Source: Ephemerocybe angulata (Eukaryota; Basidiomycota; Agaricomycetes; Agaricales; Psathyrellaceae). Taken from it: 64,000 nt of DNA. The stretch is from assembly GCA_013368325.1 (NCBI GenBank), contig JAACJK010000165.1, positions 372,001-436,000 on the forward strand, in the 5' to 3' direction. Positions within the stretch are counted from its first letter, which is position 1. The number at the start of each line of letters is the position of its first letter. The notes below the pieces were generated by a model, which saw only the letters and a program-made list of their open reading frames with translations, was not told the origin of the DNA and searched no databases. This document shows positions 53,361-62,750 of the stretch, piece by piece. Made by a program: the position numbers and the translations under genes.

Positions 53361-54631
53361 TTGTCATTGGCGAGGAGCCCAAAGAGACGGTTCTGCTCGG
53401 CGAGGGCAGCCTCTAGGCGTGTGAACCTAGGGTCCTCGGGCGTCGTCGAAGGGGCAGGGGACAAGACGTTGGGGGCAGAGGTCTCGCCTGGGAAGAGGGT
53501 GAAGGGGGTGTCGCTGGTCGTGGCAGCTGCCTTCTGGGAGCGTCGGGCTCCTCGGCCTTTCTCGTTGCCTAGATACTTGTCCTGGCAGACGGCCTCGATG
53601 TGCCCGATGCGGGCGCAGTATCCACACTTGGTGGCCTCGTGTCCTCCTGCCGACTTCAGGTGGGCCTTGGAGCCGCACCCGTAGCAGCGACCTCGCATGA
53701 GCTTGGTGAAGTCTTCGCGGGTGCGAGCCGTCGAGCTTCGACTAGCGTCGACATCCATGGCGTAGGGGTCGCGAGCGGCAGTGGGAGGGGAGTAGGCGGT
53801 GGAACCCTTGGTACGAGGGCCTTCCGCCATGCTGTCGCGCATGTGGAAGTCAACCTTGACAGCGAGCTGGACAAGCTCCTCGAAGGTGGCGGGTGCTTTG
53901 GCGAAGGAGGCCATGGTCAACCAGGCACGGGCGTCCTTGGAGAGGCCCTGTTTGAAGCGATGGCCGAGGTCCGACTCGGAGTAGTCCGTGCGTCCGGAGA
54001 CCTCCTGGAAGCGCGCTGCGTACTGCGCAACCGTCTTGTTGCCCTGGGTGATAGACTCGAGTTCCCTCTGGGCTTCGGCGTTGTCGTCCGAGGCCATGAA
54101 GCGGGCCTTGAAGGCCTTGACGAACTCGTCCCACGATCCACTGAAGGGGAAGGGGGTGATGGGGACAGCGGTCTGGTTGGCTGCGGTAGCGGCTGCAGCG
54201 GCGGCTTGGGTGGTGGCATGGGCCTCGATGTCTTGGAGGTAGCGGACGGCCCATATCGCGGCTTCCCCCTGCAGGAGCGAGAGGGCGTGGATGATCCACT
54301 GCTCGGGAGCGATCTCATGGAAGCCGGTGGTAGTGTTGAGCTTGTTGAGGGGAGCTTCCTTCGATCGGGCCCACATGGTGTAGTACTGGAGGAATCGCCG
54401 GGCGTCGGCGGAACCTCCCTTGAAAGGCTCCGGGCGAGCCATACTGGAGCCGGTGGACACGTTGACAGCCCCAACCTGGGTGGTAGTAGAGGTTGGAGCG
54501 GGCGCAGGTGGGGCTACGGCAGAGGCAGCTTGGGTTTGAGCAGTAGCCAGTTTGGTTAGCTGCTCGTTGGTCTTCGTCTGGGCTTCTATGAGCCTCGTGA
54601 AGAGGGCTTCGAGACGCGCGTTGTCAGCCAT
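53348..54631 (-). CDS. gag: gag of the nested Ty3/Gypsy element
   Basis: 427 residues from an ATG at 54631. A helical N-terminus (MADNARLEALFTRLIEAQTK) leads to an Ala/Pro/Thr linker and a gag domain (SWDEFVKAFKARFMASDD, then ITQGNKTVAQYAARFQEVS, then HRFKQGLSKDARAWL). Two cysteine motifs follow: a stretched CYGCGSKAHL with a distant Cys, and a canonical CGYCARIGHIEAVC zinc knuckle. It ends KPGF followed by TGA. The last codons carry the heptamer G GGT TTT in the right phase for -1 slippage into pol. Confidence 0.92.
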   Translation of the reverse strand: MADNARLEALFTRLIEAQTKTNEQLTKLATAQTQAASAVAPPAPAPTSTTTQVGAVNVSTGSSMARPEPFKGGSADARRFLQYYTMWARSKEAPLNKLNTTTGFHEIAPEQWIIHALSLLQGEAAIWAVRYLQDIEAHATTQAAAAAATAANQTAVPITPFPFSGSWDEFVKAFKARFMASDDNAEAQRELESITQGNKTVAQYAARFQEVSGRTDYSESDLGHRFKQGLSKDARAWLTMASFAKAPATFEELVQLAVKVDFHMRDSMAEGPRTKGSTAYSPPTAARDPYAMDVDASRSSTARTREDFTKLMRGRCYGCGSKAHLKSAGGHEATKCGYCARIGHIEAVCQDKYLGNEKGRGARRSQKAAATTSDTPFTLFPGETSAPNVLSPAPSTTPEDPRFTRLEAALAEQNRLFGLLANDKPGF

Positions 54632-55079
54632 GGTAGGAGGTGGACTTGGGTAGTCGGGGAGCTTCGGAGAGTACGGCGGCGGTGGTGACGATGGGGGTGG
54701 GACGCGACTAGGCGGGCTGGTAGGGTGCAGGTACTGTGGGACTAGTGGTAGGACTAGTTCTCCACGAAGGCCAGAGAGGTAGAAGCCTGGGATAGAATCC
54801 TGGGTTTCCTTAGCGTGGGGGCAGGGTTGTTCTGTGCAGTCGGTGTAGACAGTTAAGCCGTTCCGGTCGATGTACCAGTAGACTGAGGACCAGACTGGAT
54901 CAGTGGTGGATCGGAGGTAGGCGGAGTCGATCTGTAGGCCGTGAAGGTACGGTGCACAGCTGTCCGGTTGAGAGCCGTCAGAGGTTGCAGGTGAGGGGGA
55001 GCGGGTGGGCGCGATGGTGCCGGCTAGCAGGGGCTGCGAGGACGATGAACGTCGGCGCAGTTGGGAGGACTTGATCTAA
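54632..55079 (-). other. Leader and primer-binding site of the nested element
   Basis: The 448 nt between LTR and gag hold no gene. Directly behind the LTR the minus strand reads TTAGATCAAGTCC; its AGATCAAGT (55077-55069) is complementary to ACTTGATCT of the LTR transcript. Confidence 0.65.
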
Positions 55080-55629
55080 TGTGGCGAAGACGCCGGCTGA
55101 TGTCGGACGAGCGACGAGCAGAGAGCAGAGAGCAGAGGAGCAGAGGTCGGACGAGCGACGAGCAGCGATGCAGATACAAGAGCTGTATAGTCAAAGGTAA
55201 ATAGGATACAGGGAATAGGAGCAAAGCGACTATGTACCTGTATAGTCAAAGAGATCAAGTGGGGAATAATGAACGAGTAGCTACGAGTATATATGTGTCC
55301 AGATGATCTCGAACGAAAATAGAACAATAGAATGATCCAAAGAACAATAGAGTCCATATGAGTCGATATGACTAAAAGGCAGCGCGCGGGCAGTGCGCCT
55401 GAGAACAAAGGTGTGAACAAGGTGTGAACGTGCTGTGCACGAGAATAAGAAGCACAAACGTGCTGTGCATGAAGTGAGGGGAAGGCTCAGAAGAGCGAAG
55501 GCAGTGTGAAGGTGTGCAAGGGTGTGCAAAGGTGTGCAAGAGTGTGCAGGAATGCGCACGAATGAATAGTAAAGGAAGAAATGAAAGGAAAAGAAGAGAA
55601 AATAGGTAGGCTGACCGGTGTTCACGACA
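55080..55629 (-). repeat. 5' LTR of the nested element
   Basis: 550 bp, TG...CA on the minus strand (TGTCGTGAACACC to CTTCGCCACA), equal to 48847-49396. Confidence 0.93.
55252..55294 (-). promoter_or_regulatory. TATA box and self-primer sequence in the nested LTR
   Basis: On the minus strand ATATATA (55294-55288) is followed about 30 nt later by ACTTGATCT (55260-55252), which pairs over 9 nt with the primer-binding site behind the LTR. The spacing equals that in the outer element. Confidence 0.6.
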
Positions 55630-55634
55630 CAAAC

Positions 55635-56722
55635 CCATAATCGAATCCTTAGAGCTGTTGGAAGATCTACATCGCAAGAAACACATCGTGGCGAACATCG
55701 TGAAAGACTCCAGCAACCCAGACGTAACGGTTCCCAAGCCTCTCTCACAACTCCTACTCCCAACAACCTTTCAAACGCTCAACAACGATATTTCCTTCGA
55801 AACACGTTCTCTCCTAGACTCAGGCGCCTCTGAAAGCTACATAGACCGGGAGTACGCGCTGTCAATCGGCTTGCAATTGAATCCACTGGCCCACCCTGTC
55901 CCTGCCTACAACGCCGATGGAACAGTGAACTCATCAGGCTGCATCGACGCAACAACCTCAGTGCGAATGCGTGTCGGTCACCATATCGAAAACGTAAAAC
56001 TATTCGTGACAACAATCAGCCATCCCGTCATTATAGGTTACTCCTGGTTGCGACGCCATAACCCAAGCATTGACTGGAGGACAGGAACAGTGACGTTCAC
56101 GAGATGTCCTTCCTACTGTAGCAACCCAAAACCATGGAAAGAAGACCCTATCTCGAACCTAATGAACCCAGAATTCCCCTTCGACCACCGAGAAACGCTA
56201 CGACACCTGGGATTGGAACCCGACGACACCCTTCTTGCTGTTCGTTTCATGGCCTCAGAACTAGGCGAAGAGGAAGAGGGAGACGAACCAGAGCCAAGCG
56301 ATGATCCACTCGCCGGACTACCCCCAGACATAAAGGCAAAATTCGAGACGGTCTTTTCCCAAAACGAGTTCGACAAACTACCGGAACGAAGAATCTGGGA
56401 TCACCCTATCGAACTCACACCAGACGCGAAGGGGTTCGTTTCCAAGATATATCCCCTTTCGCCAGCAGAACAAATCGAGCTCGACAAATTCCTAAAGGAG
56501 CACCTAGAATCAGGGCGCATCAGACCTTCTCGTTCGCCTATCGGTTCCCCGTTTTTCTTCGTTAAGAAGAAGGACGGCTCTTTAAGACCAGTACAAGATT
56601 ATCGTCGACTCAATTCGTTCACGGTCCGCAATCGTTACCCACTCCCCCTCATCTCAGAAATCATGCATAAACTCAAGGGTGCACGGTACTTCACAAAGCT
56701 CGACATTCGCTGGGGCTTTTAA
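55635..56722 (+). pseudogene. pol: Outer element pol: protease and start of reverse transcriptase
   Basis: Continues the segment ending at 48846. It has a protease with SLLDSGASESYIDREYALSI and HPVIIGYSWLRRHNPSIDW, then RT with KIYPLSPAEQIELDKFL, SPIGSPFFFVKKKDGSLRPV, DYRRLNSFTVRNRYPLPL and YFTKLDIRWGF. It stops at 56720-56722 because a run of four T (56717-56720) replaces the three expected from the nested element and from the family; the RT continues in the next frame. Confidence 0.85.
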
Positions 56723-59700
56723 CAACGTCAGGATCAAAGAAGGGGATGAATGGAAGGCCGCATTCGTAACCAACCGCGGCCTCTTCGAACCCTTAGTTAT
56801 GTACTTCGGACTCACCAATTCACCAGCCACGTTTCAATCCATGATGGACAACATCTTTATCAAGCAAATCGGAGAAGGATGGCTCGTGATCTATATGGAT
56901 GACCTTCTCATTTTCTCCGACGACCTCGACAAGTTGAAGAGCTACGAACACGAAGTTCTTTCCCTCATGTCCGCCAACGGTCTTTGCGCGAAGCCACAGA
57001 AATGCGAATTCCGGCAGGAACGAGTGGAATACCTTGGACTCGTTATATCCGCGAACGGCATCGAGATGGATAAAGCCAAGTCAGATGCCATCGTCAACTG
57101 GCCTACTCCGTCGTGTAAGAAGGATCTCCAACAATTCTTGGGCTTAGCAAACTACTACCGGAAGTTCATGCCGTCCTTCGCCCATATCGCTTCCCCACTC
57201 CACCACCTTACGGGAAACCAAGCGTGGAACTGGACCTCTACCGAAGATGAAGCCTTTCGAGCACTGAAAACCCTCCTCGTCTCACCAACCGTTCTCGCTT
57301 TCCCAACCGACAACGACCCCTTCCGACTCGAAACGGACTCCTCTGGCTACGCAACCGGAGCAGTCTTACATCAACTCCAGAACGGAATCTGGCGCACCAT
57401 CGCATATTACTCCAAGACCCTAAACAGCGTCGAGCGTAACTACGACGTTCACGACAGGGAATTGCTAGGGATCATGCGAGGCCTCGCTGAATGGCGACAC
57501 CTTCTCCACGGTACCCCTCACACTTTCGAAATTCATACAGATCACAAGAATTTGGAGCACTTCATGGTGGCGAAGAAACTTAACCGCCGACAAGCCAGAT
57601 GGTCTCAAGAGCTCACGATGTATGATTTCACGCTACACCATAAACCAGGTCCGACCCTCATCGTCGCCGACGCACTATCCCGGAGGCCAGACTACGACAA
57701 AGGCTCTGGTGACAACGACCTGATCCAAGTCCTCTCCCCCCAGCACATTCGCCGTGTTCACGTCGTACTCCAAGACGACTTCGAAGCTCTCTTACCTGCG
57801 ATTGTCGAAGCAACAGAGAAGGACACGGACAAGACCTTCCTTCAGAAAGCGAGGAAGAAGCAAGACTCCTTCGCTCTCGAAGACGGCCTCATCACTTGCG
57901 ACGGACGAATCTACGTCCCAAACTATGGCAACCTCCGAGAGAAACTCATTCGCCTGCACCACGAATCACCCACTGCCGGCCATGGCGGACGCTTCCGCAC
58001 GTCAGAACTCATACTGCGGAACTACTGGTGGCCACGTTTGCAAATCGACACTAGAAACTTCGTGACGAAATGCGACCTCTGTCAAAGGACGAAACCAGAC
58101 AGGTCAAAACCACGCGGCCTACTTCACCCAAACGCAATACCAACTCGTCCCTTCGAATCTATATCATTGGACCTCATAACAGACCTTCCTAAAAGCGACG
58201 GACACGACTCAATCCTGGTCATCGTTGATCGTTTCTCTAAGTATACGAAGCTTATACCCACCAACAAGACGTTGGACTCCGAACAGCTCGCTAGACTATT
58301 CCGCGACCATTTCTGGAGAACTTTCGGCTTACCGGATATCATCACTTCCGATAGAGGATCCATATTCGTCTCGGACTTCACCTCCTCACTCAACAAATCC
58401 CTCGGCATAAACGTCAACGTTTCTACCGCCTACCACCCACAGACAGATGGACAGACCGAACGCGTGAACCAGGAGGTTGAACAATTCTTGAGGCTATACA
58501 CAAACGAAGCGCAAGACGATTGGTCCGAATGGCTCCCCATCGCAGAATTCTCACACAACAACTCCATTCATGCATCGACGCACTCGTCACCATTTCAACT
58601 CGTTTTTGGCACGAACAGACGGTTAACCTTCCAACCCCGGCGAAGCGCCCACATCTCAGACTTCACCGAAGAACTACACAAGCAACACGACGAAGCGAAT
58701 GCCTGCCTCGAGAGAGCGGCGCGCGACATGAAGAAATTCTACGACCGCTCACATGTCGATATATCCTACCAACCCGACGACCTCGTCCTCCTCGACGGAT
58801 CAAATATCACCACTCGCCGACCCTCACGGAAACTAGGACATAAACGATACGGACCTTTCACCATCATAGAACGTATCGGCCTACGAGCGTATCGCCTAGA
58901 CATCCCGAAGTCGTGGCATATCCATCCTGTTTTCCACGTCTCGAAACTCGTGCCCTACCACGATGAACCTGGACGCGTTCTACCACCAGCACCCGAGATC
59001 GTGAACGGAGAGGAGCAGGCAATCGTAGAACGCATCGTAGCAGAGAAATGGGATGCTGAAATCGACGCACCAGTTTACTTCGTCAAGTGGGTCGGCTACG
59101 ACGCCCAAGAAGGCAACTGGCTTTCCGAATCCGACCTCGCCAACGCCAAAGATATCCTCGACGACTGGAAGAAATCCCATAAACCAGCGGCAAGGCCAAG
59201 ACTTCTTATCCGGATCCCAGCACGAGCCCACAACCCCTTAACCAGAAGAAGCTCTGGCGATCGCAACATGTCATCTCCCACGGCGATCGCTCTTATAACT
59301 CGCCACCCCGCCAGATCGACCTCTCCCCATCTTAAACTCGAACCATGTACTACGAGCGAACCGCCCCAGTCGAAAGCATCCCCGCCAACACCAGTATTCC
59401 CCCTAGACGAGAATACGCTAAAGGCGATTGGGTCTCCATCCTCAACGAGAACGGCGAGTCTATCGGCCCTTTCAAGATCACTCTGCGCCTCGACGCCCAC
59501 CACTACTGGATCCGGGTTCCAGAGCTCGACGCCTCTGACTGCGTCTACGCAGAGGCTTCCCTACGTCCCTTCGTCTCCGACTTCGCAGGCATGCCCCTCG
59601 GAACATACTTCAACAGGGACAACTGGCCCATCACGAAGATCACCTCTATCGTTAAGGATCACACCACGGGCGACTACGTCTACCAAGCCCTGCTTGAAGG

Positions 59701-59798
59701 TCTCAGCAACACCGTCCCCTACGACGTCTCCGCCGAACACGCCCGAAAGTACCCACACCTTATTGAAGAATGGCGCAACCATGGACGCTCGCTCCTAG
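56723..59798 (+). pseudogene. pol: Outer element pol: rest of RT, RNase H, integrase, chromodomain
   Basis: The frame is open from 56679. Counted from 56679, it has RT with GLTNSPATFQSMM and YMDD (about 73-76), RNase H (RLETDSSGYATGAVL, DRELLGIMRGLAEW), an HHCC motif (HHESPTAGHGG, CDLCQRTK, about 427-472), integrase D498, D558 and E594, the module RYGPFTIIERIGLRAYRLD, and a chromodomain YFVKWVGYDAQEGNWL ending near residue 835. The last 200 residues are Ser/Thr/Pro-rich and overlap another ORF from 59345. That tail may be only the shadow of the other ORF. The single T insertion at 56717-56720 separates this part from the protease. Confidence 0.88.
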
Positions 59799-59878
59799 AC
59801 AGAATCGCCGTCAACGACCACAACAACGGCAACGTTACCTTCTCTACCAACAGCAACGGCTACGCCGACTATTATTAG
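59345..59878 (+). CDS. Extra ORF (ORF3) after the chromodomain of the outer element
   Basis: An ATG-started frame of 177 codons overlaps the pol tail by 454 nt in another frame and ends 167 nt before the 3' LTR. Its composition is that of a folded protein: YAKGDWVSILNENGESIGPF, HHYWIRVPELDASDC, YAEASLRPF and PHLIEEWRNHGRSLLDRIAV. The overlapping pol tail is low-complexity. The spacing GDWV...GPFKI...YWIRVP recalls the SH3-like GPY/F module of the integrase in the same element; a shared fold is a guess. It is not an envelope: no signal peptide or membrane helix is seen. The function is unknown. Confidence 0.6.
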   Translation: MYYERTAPVESIPANTSIPPRREYAKGDWVSILNENGESIGPFKITLRLDAHHYWIRVPELDASDCVYAEASLRPFVSDFAGMPLGTYFNRDNWPITKITSIVKDHTTGDYVYQALLEGLSNTVPYDVSAEHARKYPHLIEEWRNHGRSLLDRIAVNDHNNGNVTFSTNSNGYADYY

Positions 59879-60045
59879 TCTCCTACAGACGCCTTTCTCA
59901 AGCTCACCTTCCTACCTAATTCCCAGAATCACACCATGGACACTTTTACTTTGTTTATTTTTCTTATTCGCTTGTAAACCTTTTTTCTCCTTTCTCCTTT
60001 TCTCTTTAGACGCCCCTTCCAGCGCCGTCCTTAAGGAGGGGGTAC
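59879..60045 (+). other. 3' untranslated stretch and polypurine tract of the outer element
   Basis: Pyrimidine-rich sequence (TTTTTTCTCCTTTCTCC) precedes AAGGAGGGGGTAC, the polypurine tract next to the 3' LTR at 60046. Confidence 0.75.
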
Positions 60046-60226
60046 TGTTACGATACCTCCCGTCTCGTCAGCCTCTCGGCTCACTTCCCATATATACCTT
60101 CTGTCATACACTCGGACTACTCTACTGTCGTCCTCTTGTACCTCCATACGTATACACGTCTTTGTCTCTTTCCCTCGCCTGTGCCTCGATCGTCGCCCGC
60201 ACCTCCGACCGTGTCCGTTCCTGACA
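60046..60226 (+). repeat. 3' LTR of the outer Ty3/Gypsy element
   Basis: 181 bp, the same as 46122-46302 as far as read, followed by the duplicated ACAAG (60227-60231). Confidence 0.92.
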
Positions 60227-60231
60227 ACAAG

Positions 60232-60312
60232 TGTATGCGGATGTTGAAACAGTTTGGGGAATCGAAAGGTGGTGGGTCCCAGGATGGATCAGAAGGACCT
60301 AGTGGAGGATGA
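60232..60312 (+). pseudogene. Ankyrin gene C, C-terminal codons
   Basis: The frame continues from 46121 across the retrotransposon: CMRMLKQFGESKGGGSQDGS, then EGPSGG and a stop at 60310-60312. It parallels the end of gene A (CVRILEEFVDSKGGG, QDGSEG). Confidence 0.85.
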
Positions 60313-60379
60313 AGGGACTACTCGTAGGCAAGGTGTATCATTAAGTTTGGACTGTAATGTGGACCTGTCTCTATACCGT

Positions 60380-62750
60380 ACTCTTATGACCAGTACACAC
60401 GAAGCTTTGCACACTTCTGCATTTGTCTTAACAATAGTTCCTGTAACAAACGGGCTGATAACACAGCTTCGCGAGCTCGGCTTAACTTCCCTCAAGCGTC
60501 ACCCGCAGAGGTGCCTAACCGCATGAAGAATGAAGAATATGTATGAATTTCGTGAATTTCGTGGCGCCAGGTGCCCGATGACTCATGAGCTACCCTCTAG
60601 GTGCACGAGTCTCAATACTCAGATTTTAAGAACCTGTTAAAAGTGTTAGGGCATCCCACGGCCTACCACAATTTAATAGCCTCATTGATCCATCCCGTGC
60701 GCTGGTGTACCCTCAAGTCTGTGTATAGCCTTTGCATCTAGCCTGGTGAGACATACCGTTCAGGTACGAAAATCTAAAGGCATGGGATGTGGAATCCCGC
60801 TGATTGGACGGTAACGCTCAACGGGCGCTTAAATTATCAGCACCAAGAACATGCATTGTAAAGAACAACATGCAAAGAAAAAGCCATAAATCTGATACCT
60901 AACCATGTAGGAATGGGGGGGCAAAAACCTTGCATATCTCGCAGATGTACTAAAATACCAGCCTTGTAATGTCTTTCTGGTCCGAAGGCTGCGTCCAGCA
61001 CCTATCTTCGCCCGCCCAATTTCACAATAGAGAGTTTCTGTCTCCGCCAAGAGTTTTTGTTGCCCTGAACAAAACTTATGTGGTTAGGTCAATTCTGCTT
61101 GGACCTGAAGCGAGATAGCTACTCCTACTTTGAAGCCTGAAGGCTAGAATAGAAATCAACGCGAAACTATGCTCATGAGTGCAGCTGCAGACCCAGGGGG
61201 ATCTAGAGGATTGTTAGCCCTGGAATGAGCTCGTAGATAGGAGTGTCAGTTACACCCACCGGCAATATTCGATGGAGTGCATCGAGAGCTGAGACAAACT
61301 CCCGGCGCTAATCTCCCGGTGCTACTAGAGCTCCACAGAATCCGTGCTGCGATACGTAGACTATTCAGCCAATCTACTCAAAATCGTCACCCGCCACCCC
61401 TCGCCAATCGGTCCCGCCAACCATCCATAGACGTTCAGAAGAAGGGGCGGCCATGCCGCGCGCTCCCTTTCGGCGCTCGCCTCGTGACAACCTCGCGTTC
61501 CACCCTTCCACCCTCGACTCTGATTTCTCCGACACTCCAGAGTGCTCGCTGGATCCAACGCCTGTATGTAGCTGTTGGTTGGTGCGCAATGCCAGCCCCT
61601 GGAGGGGACGGAGGTGCTGGCTTACCACCCCATCGGCTCAGTACGAACACAATTTCCCTGCCTCTCGTATCCTCCTCGCGCCGCTGGTGCATTCCCCGTG
61701 GGTTCCACCATGAGTTTCGCCCATTTTCTGTGCACTTCCTCCAGCGATCCCTCCCTTCTCCTGGTCGCTTTTCCGGTTTCCTACACGAATCGGTTGTGGA
61801 TCGTGGTGGATGTGGTGGAGGGGTGGATCCGTCGAGGATCCGTGAACGACATCGACTGCAATAGCGAGTGGATAGAAAAGGAGGGCATAAAAAACTGTCG
61901 GAAGATCTATTCGAGACGTTGTGCAAGGCGGCGGGGGCGCCTTGGGTAAGTGGGATTGGAGGAGCAGCCGTATGCGGGGGTTGAGCGCGAGGAGAGACAT
62001 TGTTGAAGGGCGGAGGAGGCGTCGACTATGATAGCGCCAGATTTACAGATGGCGGGACTCTGTTTGCAGAGTTGAGGGGAGTATAGAGCAGTAGGAGGGT
62101 TGAGACCGATCGGGGTGTAGGGGTCGTTGTCGAGGAAGAGGCGAAGACAAGGCGAAGAGTGAAGTGGCGCCGTTGATTATCCTTTGGGGTAAGGTGGTTG
62201 AGGACGAGGCTTCCGGGGCAAATGTAGCGAGGAATAGCCTCCTTGATATGGCTGACGGGATGCTGGTGAGCCTTTAGGCGAACTCAGAGTCGCTCGCTTG
62301 TGAACGACCGTGTCATCAGCGTAGGCGACCAAGAGCGCGACAGTGTTGAACGTTGTGGGGAGGCGGTGGAAAACGATGCATCCGTGATCGTGATGGAGGG
62401 ACCGGGGGCAAGGCTCCTGGACGCGCTGTCGGGGGCGAAGGCGAGCTTGTGGTGGACGGCTCCCTCAGGCTGGATATCTCGCCGTCAGCGCCTCCGAACG
62501 CGGACTTGAGGAGTCGGAGGCGGTGAGCGAGAGAGAGGCACGGATAGATAAGATAGCTGCCGGAGAGAGCGGTGGTGATGCAGGGCAGGTCGTTGAGCAC
62601 GGAGGCGAAGGCGTAGAGAGGAAGGAGGGAGACGTGTGCGGGAGTGGGATTCACCGAAGCGGGCACAAACAATCCTTGCTGACGGTTAAAGTCAGCTTGA
62701 GAAGATGAGAAGAGACACCAATCTAACTTACCAGTGCTCGTGGTTGGAGA
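60380..62750. repeat. Segmental module D3 downstream of gene C
   Basis: The closest relative of D1: long shared stretches from 60660 (GGCCTACCACA) through 60823 (GGGCGCTTAAA), 60955-61110 and 61245-61330. It continues past the point where D1 is cut (GGGAGTATAGAGCAG near 62085). From about 62230 it parallels D2. A minus-strand frame at 62316-62672 with VLNDLPCITTALSG and RLLKSAFGGADGEI is the best preserved piece of the decayed gene in this module; the family was not recognised. Confidence 0.7.

Larger units (their letters stand above)
48847..55629 (-). mobile_element. Nested Ty3/Gypsy chromodomain retrotransposon
   Basis: A 6783-bp element in minus orientation inside pol of the outer element, with 550-bp LTRs and the 5-bp duplication CAAAC. 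On its own strand the order is LTR (55629-55080), self-primer site, about 450-nt leader, gag, pol (protease, RT, RNase H, integrase, chromodomain), polypurine tract GGAGGGGGG, LTR (49396-48847). gag and pol are open and the LTRs show no difference by eye, so it looks intact and is the youngest insertion of the outer/inner pair. Confidence 0.95.
46122..60226 (+). mobile_element. Outer Ty3/Gypsy chromodomain retrotransposon (interrupted)
   Basis: It is bounded by 181-bp LTRs (TGTTACGATACC to CCTGACA) and a 5-bp duplication ACAAG. Order: LTR, self-primer site, gag, protease, reverse transcriptase, RNase H, integrase, chromodomain, an extra ORF, polypurine tract AAGGAGGGGG, LTR. The integrase behind the RT and the chromodomain place it in the chromoviruses. 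Without the nested insertion (48847-55629 plus a duplicated CAAAC) the element would be about 7.3 kb. The LTRs look identical, so insertion is recent. A one-base insertion breaks the RT. Confidence 0.92.

Noticed and set aside
53600..54559. 319-codon plus-strand frame opposite gag of the nested element
   Set aside because: Gly/Glu/Val-rich shadow of the gag frame, with no signals of its own.
59345..59878. Retroviral envelope gene
   Set aside because: It lies in the position of env, but there is no signal peptide, membrane helix or cysteine pattern.
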